Positions 1 through 9,070 of a stretch of 64,000 nucleotides of DNA are shown in pieces (position 1 is the first letter of the stretch; the number at the start of each line of letters is the position of its first letter). A program made the translations under genes and the position numbers. The notes beneath the pieces were generated by a model. That model ran no database searches, was not told the origin of the DNA, and was given only the letters and a program-made list of their open reading frames with translations. The stretch is from Glaciecola flavus (GTDB lineage Bacteria; Pseudomonadota; Gammaproteobacteria; Enterobacterales; Alteromonadaceae), in assembly GCF_042646125.1 (NCBI RefSeq), contig NZ_JBHRSW010000007.1, positions 1 through 64,000 on the forward strand. The letters are read 5' to 3'.

Positions 1-331
1 AAGTGAAAGGCACATTATCAAATCATTGCTGGGCGTTAACTAGGTGTAATTGTTTTGACTGACACGATACTTCGCTTAGTGATGGCGCATATACATATGA
101 TTTTGGTGTGTTAAATCAAGGCGACTTTTCTCTTCAAGTCAGAGTAGCTGGCACCACTATTGCGCAAAACGATTTCAGTGTTATCGAGTATGTACCACCG
201 CCAGCTAGGCCTACCGGTGGTATGGCACCAAACAATGCTGGGGTTGGTCAGCCCTTTGTCATGCGCTGGTCTCCTGTAGAAGGTGCTGACTATTACAACG
301 TCTTAGTGCAATCTGGTGACTCTGGTACACC
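1..331 (+). pseudogene. Fragment of a surface/exported protein with a fibronectin-III-like stretch
   Basis: The frame through positions 63-331 reads as a beta-rich exported protein: a region rich in Val/Thr, then a proline hinge (YVPPPARPTGG) and a stretch like the start of an Fn3 domain (MRWSPVEGADYYNVLV). The same frame upstream carries a TGA stop at 60-62 with plausible coding on both sides, so the gene is broken there. It also loses its 3' end near 331, where the reading changes abruptly into the minus-strand ATPase of the neighbouring transposon. The fragment is cut by the window start, so its full size is unknown. It could be an adhesin or a polysaccharide-binding protein; there is not enough sequence to decide. 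Confidence 0.45.
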
Positions 332-737
332 ACAACTTTCTCAGTGTCTGAATGTCCAACAAATGCGCTTCGTCAATGAGAATGTAGAGCGCTTTTCTTG
401 CTTTTACGTTATCGAAGGCGGTTTTGATGAGGTCGTTTTCGATGGTTTTGTCTTGAGTATCAATGGCAAAGGCGTCGGCGAGTTGATAGAGAATTTGTCG
501 ATAGGTGTGCATGGTACGCGAGCAATTGACGACGCAGGTTTCTCGGGTATTGCCGAGTTGTTGCAAGTGCTCACGCAGGCAGGTTTTGCCAACGCCGGGC
601 TCACCCAATATCACGGAGAAACCGCCTTGTTGTGCGTGGATTTGGATGATGTCGACAATCTGCTGTTGTTGGGGTAAGAGGTGTTTGCTGTCTTTTTGAA
701 AGGGTAAGTGGGTAATGCCCCAGACGGTGTTTATCAT
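331..737 (-). pseudogene. Truncated ExeA/TniB-like AAA ATPase of a transposon
   Basis: The protein starts MINTVWGITHLPF, has a Walker A motif (GEPGVGKT) and a Walker B motif (YILIDEAHLL), the order seen in the ExeA-like/TnsC-like ATPases that act as transposition accessory proteins. Homology is lost right after the LRKL that follows Walker B, at about position 331, where the Fn3-like fragment begins. Only about 135 residues remain of a protein that is usually around twice that length, so the sensor and C-terminal regions are missing. It lies 28 bp downstream of the transposase on the same strand, as expected for a transposase-ATPase pair. Function is inferred from family and context. Confidence 0.75.
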
Positions 738-765
738 GTTGTTTTTCCTTGTGCTCGGTCGGGTG

Positions 766-2132
766 TTATTGTGTGATGTCTCGGGGTAGCTTGGCGTTGT
801 GGTGAAGATTTAACGGCAGTGCTTCGCCCATGCGGGTGTCATTAAAATAGACGATGAATTGATGTCGACTTTGTCGGTCATAGCGCACTTGAATGGTTTT
901 ACCTCGCAAAATCCACAGGGCATTCGTACTTGTGGTTGTTGATGGAGAAGACATTGACTTTGGAGACTTTACGGGTGTCTTCGACGTAAAAGACTTCATC
1001 GGTGACTTCATCATTGGGCAGGTAGACAATGCGTCGATAATCGAGGTTAAAGCGCGCCAGCGGGGTAATGCCAAGACTGCTGTGGAGGTGGTTGTTGTAG
1101 TCGTTTTCAATCCACGTTTGGGCGAGTTGATTTAGCGAAGCAAGTGAGTCAAATGCGGTATGACGCACTAAAAACCGGTCGCGAAAGCCTCTAAAGAAGC
1201 GGAAAAGAGCGCAGATTATGCAGAGAATAGAGTCACATTTACCAGTAAGGTAGAAACCATCCATGGTATGGCAACCAGCCGGGCCGTCCGCTGGCCCGTC
1301 GTTCAGACCTAAAATGGCTCCACGTTTTCGCCATTTTCGAGCGGTCTTCACCCTTAGCCGCTCCATCTCGAACAGGCGCATGGGTAAGGCGAATATCAAG
1401 ACGCAAGCAGGCCTGATGGATTTCTTTGGCGGTGTAATTACTGCCATTGTCGAAGTACAAACGCTCAGGTTTGCCGCGTTTGTATAAAGCACTTCTAAAG
1501 GCATTTATCATATTCTTGGTATCATCGGCGTAGAAGCATTCACCGTGGGTAATGAGACGAGAGGCGTCATCAATGAAGGCGATAAAATACGTTTTCTTCC
1601 ATGAGCCGTCTGCTTGCCTAATCGCAGGCCCATGCATCGTATCCCCTTGCCAAAGCTCATTGGCATGCAACATGGCAAAGGCCATTCTGAGTTTCTCGCA
1701 TGCTTCAGGTTTAATCAGCTCATGCTCTCTAACAAAGTGGTAAAACGTGGTCGGCGCTAATTGGGCACGCGTAAAATAATTGCGCTCAAGTAAGACTTGA
1801 TAGAGCACACTTTTAGGCAGTTTACCGACCTTATTCAAACTTAAACTGGGCAACACTTCAGTGATGGCTTCGGCAAGCTCGCTAACTTGGACTTTACGCT
1901 GTTTGGTTTTGTCTGAGCGCGTTTTTTTCTCCATGGTGGTAATGCCGTCTTTTTTATAGCGATACAGCCAGGTGCTGATGGTGCGCCATGTAAAGCGAAA
2001 TTCGTGGTCGGTCTTAGGGCAAACAAAAGACTGTTGGCTGACATGGACAATGCGAGCGCGAATGGACGCACCGGGGGCAACGTCCACGGCCGCCAGTACT
2101 CGCAAGCGAACGTCAAGTGATGGAATGGGCAT
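766..2132 (-). pseudogene. DDE transposase (Mu/IS481-like, rve core), disrupted
   Basis: The N-terminal ~75 residues look like a helix-turn-helix region. The rve core follows, with its first Asp in ELWQGDTMH and its second in YFDNGSNY. The third acidic residue would lie in the expected AAKG-x-x-E-RFFRGF stretch, but the frame is interrupted there by about 148 bp of unrelated structured sequence (about 1202-1349), and the Glu codon is not recoverable. The frame resumes with RFFRGFRDRF and runs to VDFAR near 900. A second lesion, a small frameshift, is needed there to reach the C-terminal piece GKTIQVRYDRQ, which ends at 766. The gene is therefore inactive as read. The ATPase gene follows immediately. 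Confidence 0.8.
1202..1349. repeat. ~148 bp structured insertion inside the transposase gene
   Basis: This segment separates the two halves of the transposase core. It contains two clear stem-loops: CGGGCC (1280-1285) pairs with GGCCCG (1293-1298), and AAAATGGC (1311-1318) pairs with GCCATTTT (1330-1337). It has no convincing coding content and looks more GC-rich around 1270-1300 than its flanks. It resembles a small dispersed repeat or MITE-like element. The boundaries are inferred from where the transposase homology stops and resumes, so they are accurate to only a few bases. Confidence 0.5.
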
Positions 2133-2261
2133 AAAATTTCTCCTGTGTTGAAAACACTCAGGAGACTAAAACACTGATTGATGCGCTAAAATGACAGAGG
2201 CTGTGGTATGACGATAAGGCGGGTATTTCCTATGACTCAGCGCTATTGATACGATAGGAAT

Positions 2262-2810
2262 TTAGCAAAAAGCGTCATTAAAGGTCGTGTGATAGCCCCT
2301 TAATTCAGGCCATCGAGTGACACACTGTTTTAGCGTTGGCAGCAAGGTAGAGAGTCGTTTTGAGCGATATTGAGCCTTATTCTCATACTCCGTTTGACGA
2401 CCGAACTGCGTTCGAAACGTGCCAATTTTTTTATATAACGCATTGAGCCAACGATAGGCTTGGCGTTGGGAATAATGGGGATGTTTAAGGGCATGATAAT
2501 AAGCACGCTCAACAGTTTTACCTTGTATCAAGGCGCAAATAAACCGAAACAATGTGTCGAGCGCATACCGTCGTTTCGGCAGCATGGATGCTAGGTACAA
2601 GGCGATAGTTTTACCACACCCCTGTTTACCAAATCGAGCACAACAGACAATGCGTTTACCCCGCACTTCACCCGATTGGCTATAATTAAATCCATGAGAA
2701 ACCCATTGGTCTGCGCATTGGCAATGTGGGCAGGGTTGATTGAAAAGTAGACTGTTAGAAGAAAGGGTGAAAAAGTTAAGCTCGGTAACGGTAGAATAAA
2801 ATCGTTGCAT
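2262..2810 (-). CDS. Transposon-associated zinc-finger protein
   Basis: This 182-residue protein has an N-terminal Cys pair (PCPHC, about residues 27-31) followed by CCARFGKQGC (about 56-65), which together suit a zinc-ribbon. A basic, helix-rich C-terminal half follows (KTVERAYYHAL, SQRQAYRWLNALYKK). It lies 130 bp upstream of the transposase on the same strand, and similar small zinc-finger genes accompany DDE/ATPase transposons. It probably serves in DNA binding or target selection, but that is inference from context. The frame is intact, unlike its two partners. I found no Shine-Dalgarno sequence before the ATG. Confidence 0.5.
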   Translation of the reverse strand: MQRFYSTVTELNFFTLSSNSLLFNQPCPHCQCADQWVSHGFNYSQSGEVRGKRIVCCARFGKQGCGKTIALYLASMLPKRRYALDTLFRFICALIQGKTVERAYYHALKHPHYSQRQAYRWLNALYKKIGTFRTQFGRQTEYENKAQYRSKRLSTLLPTLKQCVTRWPELRGYHTTFNDAFC

Positions 2811-3175
2811 GGTGGTTTCGTTAATAACAAAACGAAATATTCTACAGAGAAATTGGGTTTACCAAATTACTGAAAATGCCTAGAAATTTGTTATGACGAT
2901 ATTGTGGTAAAAAAAATGCCGATCGTTCGATGACAGTTTGGTAATTAACAACAAGCCTTACCAAAAGCACACAGTAAGGTGGGTGTTCCAATGTTTTCAA
3001 GGGATTACGATCATGTACATACCTAATATGCCCCCTACAGTCGCCAACGTAGAGAAGCACAATCTCACCATCATTGATTGTTTGGGCTACCACTATCAGC
3101 AAATTTATTCCTAAAATGAGTGTGGAATGTCAGGTACACAAGGAAATTCGTTATTATGTATAAAATATACTAATT
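2811..3175. other. Gene-free stretch between transposon remnant and K+ channel gene
   Basis: I see no supported gene here. An 86-codon minus-strand frame (2842-3102) exists, but it has no recognisable domain or ribosome binding site. The right end of the transposon probably falls inside this stretch, but no terminal repeat could be picked out by eye. Confidence 0.4.
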
Positions 3176-4231
3176 TCAGGCTTGTTGAATCGCAGACCAA
3201 TTGATGTTGTTTACGCGTTTTCCCGCAATATAAAATATTTTATCTTCGCCCTGCAGAGTCTCGCTAGAAGGAGGATTGACTTTTATTTTGTGTCTATCTT
3301 TACTTGAGGCATAGCCAATAAAAGTCGCATCGTATTCTTGTTTCAATTTGGAAAACAGCACGCCAGCATTCACATTTGTTACCTGGTCAGGTATTGTCGC
3401 CGAAAACTGCGCTTGTCCCTCGTACACGTCGAGAAGGTCGTGGTGCAGTAAACTAGAACCTGGGTCAAAGGCTGATTTTGCCAGCATTTCAACAGCTACG
3501 CTCGGCGTGCATTCGATTTCGGGGCAATGTTGTTTTAATAAGCCAACCAAACTCTCATCATCAAAATATGACACTTTGTGCGCTTTAGGGTTGCGTTGAG
3601 AACAGTAGAGTGAGGTGGTCATGGTCATATCGTCATGTGGATTGTCAATGATGATAATCGAGGCAGTTTCGACGCAAGCTCTGTCCATATCGTGATCCTG
3701 ATTGAAAGAATCCACCTTGACAAAGGCGATATCCCCAGGCATTGGGTTTTCGATATCTGCACGTACACACAGGACTATTTCTGGGGTGCCGGGCACGTCT
3801 TCTCGTTCGATCAGCAATAATCTGAGCAATTGCTCGGTGCGTTTTCCATTCCACCCGATTAATAGTACATGATTTTTGAGGTTTAACGAGTGCATACCAC
3901 GTGCTCCTTTTTGCCATTGTTTTCCCACCCAACTGGCTACTCGCCCGACGACAAGTGCAAAAATACTCAGACCGGTGGGAATTACGTATAGTGCGACGAT
4001 CCACTTTCCTGCGTCGGTTGTCGGTGACATATCACCATATCCGACGGTTGACCCTGTCACAATTAGCCAATAAAAAAAGTCGACAAGGCCAAGCAGTTCA
4101 GTTTCTCCAGCAAGGAACAACAGGCACCATGAACTAAGAGAGTAAACGCCAAGCATTACCAAGATGGTGTACCACTTTATTTGAGTAAAGTAGCGAAGCA
4201 TCAATTTTTTTACATTAGGCCAAATTAGCAT
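3176..4231 (-). CDS. Two-TM potassium channel with RCK (TrkA-N-like) domain
   Basis: This is an inner-membrane K+ channel subunit of 351 residues. A first membrane helix spans about residues 22-41, then comes a pore loop with the canonical selectivity filter TVGYGD (residues 62-67), then a second helix (about 78-98). From about residue 120 a cytoplasmic Rossmann-like RCK domain begins (HVLLIGWNGK), typical of MthK/Kch-type channels gated by ligands such as Ca2+ or nucleotides. The C-terminal ~90 residues could be an RCK-C-like ligand-binding lobe. No Shine-Dalgarno sequence precedes the ATG at 4231; a second in-frame Met at codon 11 is possible. It is monocistronic and divergent from queA. 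The physiological role, K+ homeostasis, is inferred. Confidence 0.9.
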   Translation of the reverse strand: MLIWPNVKKLMLRYFTQIKWYTILVMLGVYSLSSWCLLFLAGETELLGLVDFFYWLIVTGSTVGYGDMSPTTDAGKWIVALYVIPTGLSIFALVVGRVASWVGKQWQKGARGMHSLNLKNHVLLIGWNGKRTEQLLRLLLIEREDVPGTPEIVLCVRADIENPMPGDIAFVKVDSFNQDHDMDRACVETASIIIIDNPHDDMTMTTSLYCSQRNPKAHKVSYFDDESLVGLLKQHCPEIECTPSVAVEMLAKSAFDPGSSLLHHDLLDVYEGQAQFSATIPDQVTNVNAGVLFSKLKQEYDATFIGYASSKDRHKIKVNPPSSETLQGEDKIFYIAGKRVNNINWSAIQQA

Positions 4232-4293
4232 TAAAAAGCGGATTATTGTTGTTTTATACCCAAATAATACTGATGAATTGCCTTTTTAACAAT

Positions 4294-4319
4294 AAAAAAG
4301 CCCAGCTAAAGAACTGGGC
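4294..4319 (-). terminator. Orphan minus-strand intrinsic terminator
   Basis: GCCCAG (4300-4305) pairs with CTGGGC (4314-4319). Read on the minus strand the stem is followed by six Ts (4299-4294). No minus-strand gene lies upstream of it before queA, and the K+ channel gene starts only at 4231. It would therefore end a short non-coding transcript or attenuate a K+ channel leader. Confidence 0.7.
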
Positions 4320-4517
4320 AACAAGGGACACATCATAAGGAAAAAGTGAACAGGGAGAGGTCAAAATTCCTAACACCCATAGTAGATTAAATCTGTATAA
4401 TACGCACCTGAATGTAAGTATGGGTGTATGGTTTTTCGTATATAAAAGTATACCTATCGATGTGAACGTCACACACGAAATTGTCGTATTGAACGACATT
4501 TGTTTAGCTGGAAATAC

Positions 4518-5549
4518 ATGAAAGTAACTGATTTTGATTTTGATTTACCTGAGCGCTTAATTGCTAAATACCCGACAGAAACCCGCACGGCCTCTAGAAT
4601 GCTACATTTGGATGGAAAGTCAGGAAAAGTCAAAGATAAGCAATTTACCGATATCCTCGATTTGCTCGATCCCGGTGACCTGCTTATCTTTAATAATACG
4701 CGAGTGATCCCCGCTCGTTTGTTTGGCCACAAAGCAACAGGTGGAAAAGTCGAAGTGATGCTAGAGCGAGTATTGAATGACAATACAGCGCTAGCGCATG
4801 TAAAAGCAAGTAAATCACCTAAAGAAGGTTCAGTGATTACGTTGGAAGGTGGCTTGGAAGCGGAAGTTTTGGGTCGGGAGGGAGAACTTTTTCACCTTAC
4901 TTTTAAAGCGGAAGAGAATGTTTTTGATTTGCTAGAACAATATGGGCATATGCCATTACCGCCCTATATTGACAGGCCAGACGAAGAAGCAGACAAAGAG
5001 CGCTACCAAACAGTCTACAACGAAAGACCGGGTGCGGTTGCGGCGCCAACGGCTGGTTTGCATTTTGACGACGATATACTGCAAGCGCTCAAACAAAAAG
5101 GCATAAATACCGCTTTTGTTACTTTACATGTCGGTGCAGGCACGTTTCAACCGGTAAGAGTAGATAATATTGAAGATCACCATATGCATGCAGAATATGC
5201 AGAAGTGAGTGCAGAAGTCGTCGAATTGATCAAGCAAACCAAAACAAACGGTAAACGCGTAATTGCCGTTGGTACAACCTCTGTTCGCTCTCTAGAGTCT
5301 GCGGCTCAAGCCAGCGATGACGTCATCGCGCCGTTTTTATCAGATACCAGTATCTTTATCTATCCAGGTTTTAAATTTAAAGTGATCGATGCGATGTTAA
5401 CTAATTTTCACCTACCTCAATCGACGCTAATAATGCTAATTAGCGCGTTTGCAGGGCGAGAGCACGTGCTCCATGCTTATCAACATGCAATTGAAAAAGC
5501 GTATCGCTTTTTTAGTTACGGTGATGCAATGTTTATTGAAAAAGCCTAA
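4518..5549 (+). CDS. queA: S-adenosylmethionine:tRNA ribosyltransferase-isomerase
   Basis: QueA transfers and rearranges the ribosyl moiety of SAM onto preQ1 at position 34 of GUN-anticodon tRNAs, giving epoxyqueuosine. The 343-residue product has the family's usual length and start (MKVTDFDFDLPERLIA). It contains the conserved GDLLIFNNTRVIPAR and PGAVAAPTAGLHF segments, and the C-terminal TNFHLPQSTLIMLISAFAG. I chose the ATG at 4518 because homology begins there; a TTG at 4500 would add only six unconserved residues. A TATAAT (4396-4401) about 117 bp upstream may be the -10 element. It is followed by tgt, the enzyme acting one step earlier, as in most gammaproteobacteria. Confidence 0.97.
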   Translation: MKVTDFDFDLPERLIAKYPTETRTASRMLHLDGKSGKVKDKQFTDILDLLDPGDLLIFNNTRVIPARLFGHKATGGKVEVMLERVLNDNTALAHVKASKSPKEGSVITLEGGLEAEVLGREGELFHLTFKAEENVFDLLEQYGHMPLPPYIDRPDEEADKERYQTVYNERPGAVAAPTAGLHFDDDILQALKQKGINTAFVTLHVGAGTFQPVRVDNIEDHHMHAEYAEVSAEVVELIKQTKTNGKRVIAVGTTSVRSLESAAQASDDVIAPFLSDTSIFIYPGFKFKVIDAMLTNFHLPQSTLIMLISAFAGREHVLHAYQHAIEKAYRFFSYGDAMFIEKA

Positions 5550-5653
5550 CGCGAACTGATGCCATATCTTTATGATTTTTGCTATACTCTCGCGCAATTT
5601 TGCAACAAGCAGGCTGCGCATTGGCGTATGCATTGATACTCAAGAGTATTTCA

Positions 5654-6772
5654 ATGAAGTTTAAGTTATTAAATACAGTCGGTTTAGCTCGGCGCGGGCA
5701 GTTGGTTTTTGATCGCGGTGTGGTCGAAACCCCCGCATTTATGCCAGTAGGGACGTATGGCACGGTAAAAGGCATGACACCGGAAGAGCTGGAGGATACA
5801 GGGGCGCATATTTGTTTGGGGAACACCTTTCACCTCATGCTTAGGCCTGGTACCGAAATTATCAAGTCACACGGCGATTTGCACGATTTCATGCATTGGG
5901 ATAAACCAATCCTGACGGATTCTGGTGGCTTTCAGGTATTTTCCCTAGGCGATTTACGTAAAATCAGTGAAGAAGGTGTGACCTTTCGATCACCGATTAA
6001 TGGTGAAAAAATTCTACTCACCCCTGAAAAGTCTATGCAGGTACAACGAGACTTAGGCTCTGATATTGTTATGATCTTTGACGAATGTACGCCATTCCCT
6101 GCGACAAAGGACGAAGCGCGCGTATCCATGCAATTATCCCTTCGTTGGGCTAAACGCAGCAAAGCGGCGCATGAAGGCAATACCTCAGCCTTATTTGGCA
6201 TTATCCAAGGTGGTATGTATGAAGACTTGCGTGATGAGTCTCTAGAGGGTCTAGAAAGCATTGACTTTGATGGTTATGCCATTGGTGGTTTGTCGGTCGG
6301 CGAACCAAAAGAAGACATGATGCGCATAGTAAAATACACTGCGCCCAAAATTAATCCGCAAAAACCACGTTATTTAATGGGCGTGGGTAAGCCCGAAGAT
6401 ATTGTTGAATCAGTGCGTCGCGGCATAGATATGTTCGATTGTGTGATGCCAACCCGTAATGCTCGTAACGGCCACTTGTTCGTTACTGAAGGGGTTATCA
6501 AAATTCGCAATGCCAAGCATAAGACCGACACTCGTCCCTTGGATGAAAATTGCGACTGTTACACTTGTAAAAATTATTCTCGGTCATACTTACATCACTT
6601 AGATAAATGTAATGAGATACTGGGTGCTCGTCTTAATACCATTCACAATCTGAGATATTATCAGCGAGTAATGGAAGGCTTAAGAGATGCGATAGAGCAA
6701 AATCAGCTCGATGATTTTGTCGCTGATTTTTATGCGAAAAAAGGGCTACCTGTGCCATCGCTAGACGACTAG
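5654..6772 (+). CDS. tgt: tRNA-guanine(34) transglycosylase
   Basis: Tgt exchanges guanine-34 for preQ1 in tRNAs with GUN anticodons. The product is 372 residues. Catalytic Asp89 sits in LTDSGGFQVFSLGD and the nucleophile Asp262 in MFDCVMPTRNARNG. The zinc ligands are Cys300, Cys302, Cys305 (CDCYTC) and His331. All correspond to the E. coli enzyme with a two-residue offset in the C-terminal part. The ATG at 5654 matches the conserved start MKFKLLNT; the frame is open 25 codons further upstream, but that part is not conserved. It is 104 bp downstream of queA and 42 bp upstream of yajC, so the queA-tgt-yajC-secDF order is conserved. Confidence 0.97.
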   Translation: MKFKLLNTVGLARRGQLVFDRGVVETPAFMPVGTYGTVKGMTPEELEDTGAHICLGNTFHLMLRPGTEIIKSHGDLHDFMHWDKPILTDSGGFQVFSLGDLRKISEEGVTFRSPINGEKILLTPEKSMQVQRDLGSDIVMIFDECTPFPATKDEARVSMQLSLRWAKRSKAAHEGNTSALFGIIQGGMYEDLRDESLEGLESIDFDGYAIGGLSVGEPKEDMMRIVKYTAPKINPQKPRYLMGVGKPEDIVESVRRGIDMFDCVMPTRNARNGHLFVTEGVIKIRNAKHKTDTRPLDENCDCYTCKNYSRSYLHHLDKCNEILGARLNTIHNLRYYQRVMEGLRDAIEQNQLDDFVADFYAKKGLPVPSLDD

Positions 6773-6814
6773 CTAACAAAAATTAACATACAAAAAATAT
6801 AAAAGGACATCCTT

Positions 6815-7153
6815 ATGAGTTTTTTCATTTCTTCTGCACATGCTCAAGAAGCGGGGGCTTCAGGCGCTGGTTTTGGGTTTGAGCCTTTAATCATGCTCGC
6901 TGTTTTCGGCTTGATTTTTTATTTTCTGCTTTACAGACCGCAAGCAAAACGCGTAAAAGAACACAAAAACATGGTCTCTGCTTTGAGCAAAGGCGACGAG
7001 GTGCTCACCCAAGGTGGTTTGGTTGGTAAAATTACTAAAATCGCTGATGATAAAGATTTCTTGGAAATAATGTTGAACGAAAGTAACAACATCATGATTC
7101 AAAAATCAGCTATCAGTGCAGTGCTGCCAAAAGGCACAATGAAATCAATTTAA
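6815..7153 (+). CDS. yajC: Sec translocase accessory subunit YajC
   Basis: This is a small inner-membrane protein of 112 residues that associates with SecDF. It has one membrane helix (about residues 24-43, ending in FYFLLYRPQAKR, the family signature). A cytoplasmic domain follows, with GDEVLTQGGLVGKI and an SAISAVLPKGT end. AAAAGGA precedes the ATG at good spacing. It lies between tgt and secD, as in E. coli. Confidence 0.96.
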   Translation: MSFFISSAHAQEAGASGAGFGFEPLIMLAVFGLIFYFLLYRPQAKRVKEHKNMVSALSKGDEVLTQGGLVGKITKIADDKDFLEIMLNESNNIMIQKSAISAVLPKGTMKSI

Positions 7154-7213
7154 TGTATATCGTGCTTTAACTAAAACAGTGTATAGGTTAAGGCACGCCA
7201 ATAGGATAGTATT

Positions 7214-9058
7214 GTGTTAAATAAAACGCCTCTCTGGAAGTACTTTACCGTCATTTTCATGCTGCTTCTTTGTGGCTTATATGCCTTGCCAAATTTGTAT
7301 GGTGAGGACAATGCCGTGCAAATATCATCGAGTCGTAATGCTGTTGTCTCTTCAGAAATGATTGAAGATATTAGTGCACATTTGGATGCTGCGAGTATTC
7401 CCTTCAAGCGAATTGATTTCAAAGATGATAGGATTTTAGTTCGAGTCAATGATTCTGACTCCCAACTACTCGCGCGCGAATCATTAGAGAACCTTTTAGG
7501 CGACGACTATTTTGTCGCTATGAACTTGGCTCCCGATACGCCAGCTTGGCTCGAAAATTTGGGGGCGGCGCCGATGAAGTTGGGATTGGATTTGCGGGGT
7601 GGTGTTCACTTTTTAATGGAAGTGGACATGAAAAGCGCAATAGAAAAATCCCTAGATGGCGCAAAATCAGATTTGGAAACTCGCCTCAGAGAAGAAAAAC
7701 TGCGTTATCGCGGTATTCGGGTAGTCGGGGATGATTTGGAAATAGCATTTCGCAGTGCTGATGTGCTCGAAAGTGCGCAGTTCTATTTGCGTAATAACTA
7801 CGGCGAAATGACCTTTTCAGAAAAAGATGATTTAACCTTACGCGCGACTTATACCCCTCAACGCCTTACAGAATTGCGTGATTATGCAGTCAAACAAAAT
7901 ATCACGATTATTCGTAACCGAGTCAATCAACTGGGCGTAGCCGAGCCGTTGGTTCAAAAGCAAGGGCAAGAGCGCATCGTTGTGCAATTACCAGGGATTC
8001 AAGATACAGCTAAAGCAAAGGAAATATTAAACGCCACAGCTACGCTTGAATTTCGTTTAGTGGATTTAGAAGGTGACGTTTCTAGCGCCGTGCGTGGCAG
8101 AGTGCCACCCCGCTCTAAACTGCTTTATACCCGAGACGGGCAACCGTATTTGTTGAAAAAAGATGTGATGCTAGAAGGTAGTCATATTGTCGATGCAAAT
8201 AACAGTACCGACGAGAACGGCTTTCCACAGGTCAATATCGACCTAGACGGCAAGGGCGGCAGCCTCATGTCAAAAGGCACCAAAAACAATGTCGGAAAAC
8301 CTATGGCAACCGTCTTTATTGAGTATGAAGCAACAGACAAAGAAGATGCAGAAGGCCGCACTATTTTTGAAAAGAAAGAAGAAATAATCAACGTCGCCAC
8401 CATTCAAGCGCAATTAGGTAGTTCGTTTAGGATCACTGGCATTGACAGTGTGGCAGAAGCGCGAGATTTATCTTTGCTTTTACGTGCAGGTGCACTTATT
8501 GCGCCAATACAAATTGTGGAAGAGCGAACCGTTGGCCCAAGTTTAGGTAAAGAAAACATTGAGTTAGGGCAAACGGCAATTATTTACGGTTTGATTGCTG
8601 TATTGGTATTCATGCTGATTTACTATCGTGCTTTTGGTGTTGTAGCTAACATTGCGCTCGTGGTAAACGTGGTGATGATCATTGGTATTATGTCGATGGT
8701 ACCTGGTGCGACACTAACCTTGCCTGGTATGGCTGGGATCGTCCTAACAGTGGGGATGGCAGTTGATGCCAACGTCCTGATATTTGAGCGAATTAGAGAA
8801 GAAATCAGAGAGGGGAGAAGTCCTCAACAAGCCATTCATTTTGGTTATGACAATGCATTTTCGACGATATTGGATGCTAATATAACGACGTTCATTGCAG
8901 GTCTTATCCTTTTCGCAGTGGGTACAGGGCCAATTAAAGGTTTTTCTATTACGTTGATGATTGGCATCGTAACCTCTATGTTTACTGCAATATTAGTTAC
9001 CCGTGTACTGGTTAATGCCGTTTGGGGCGGCCGTCGTGTAGAAAAACTGGCGATTTAA
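7214..9058 (+). CDS. secD: Protein translocase subunit SecD
   Basis: SecD is the larger half of the SecDF proton-driven motor, which pulls secretory proteins through SecYEG on the periplasmic side. The 614-residue product has an N-terminal membrane helix (about 9-27), a large periplasmic part with the P1 signature (GLDLRGGVHFLMEVD), and a C-terminal group of five membrane helices. That group includes GMAVDANVLIFERIREE, which carries the functionally important Asp. Translation starts at GTG (7214). secF follows after 12 bp, so the two are probably translated together. Confidence 0.97.
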   Translation: MLNKTPLWKYFTVIFMLLLCGLYALPNLYGEDNAVQISSSRNAVVSSEMIEDISAHLDAASIPFKRIDFKDDRILVRVNDSDSQLLARESLENLLGDDYFVAMNLAPDTPAWLENLGAAPMKLGLDLRGGVHFLMEVDMKSAIEKSLDGAKSDLETRLREEKLRYRGIRVVGDDLEIAFRSADVLESAQFYLRNNYGEMTFSEKDDLTLRATYTPQRLTELRDYAVKQNITIIRNRVNQLGVAEPLVQKQGQERIVVQLPGIQDTAKAKEILNATATLEFRLVDLEGDVSSAVRGRVPPRSKLLYTRDGQPYLLKKDVMLEGSHIVDANNSTDENGFPQVNIDLDGKGGSLMSKGTKNNVGKPMATVFIEYEATDKEDAEGRTIFEKKEEIINVATIQAQLGSSFRITGIDSVAEARDLSLLLRAGALIAPIQIVEERTVGPSLGKENIELGQTAIIYGLIAVLVFMLIYYRAFGVVANIALVVNVVMIIGIMSMVPGATLTLPGMAGIVLTVGMAVDANVLIFERIREEIREGRSPQQAIHFGYDNAFSTILDANITTFIAGLILFAVGTGPIKGFSITLMIGIVTSMFTAILVTRVLVNAVWGGRRVEKLAI

Positions 9059-9070
9059 GGACGCAAAATT

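Larger units (their letters stand above)
331..2830 (-). mobile_element. Degenerate DDE transposon remnant (transposase + ATPase + zinc-finger gene)
   Basis: Three minus-strand genes are consecutive: a zinc-finger protein (2262-2810), a broken DDE transposase (766-2132) and a truncated AAA ATPase (331-737). The left end is cut inside the ATPase. The right end is set only approximately, just beyond the start of the zinc-finger gene; I could not recognise terminal inverted repeats or a target duplication. The element is presumed immobile because the transposase carries an insertion and a frameshift and the ATPase is truncated. Confidence 0.65.

Noticed and set aside
2842..3102. 86-codon minus-strand frame between the transposon and the K+ channel gene
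   Set aside because: There is no ribosome binding site, no recognisable domain and an ordinary length for chance in AT-rich intergenic DNA.
4254..4499. 81-codon minus-strand frame upstream of the K+ channel gene
   Set aside because: It runs through the orphan terminator hairpin and the queA promoter region, so it cannot be a sensible gene. The composition looks like translated non-coding DNA.
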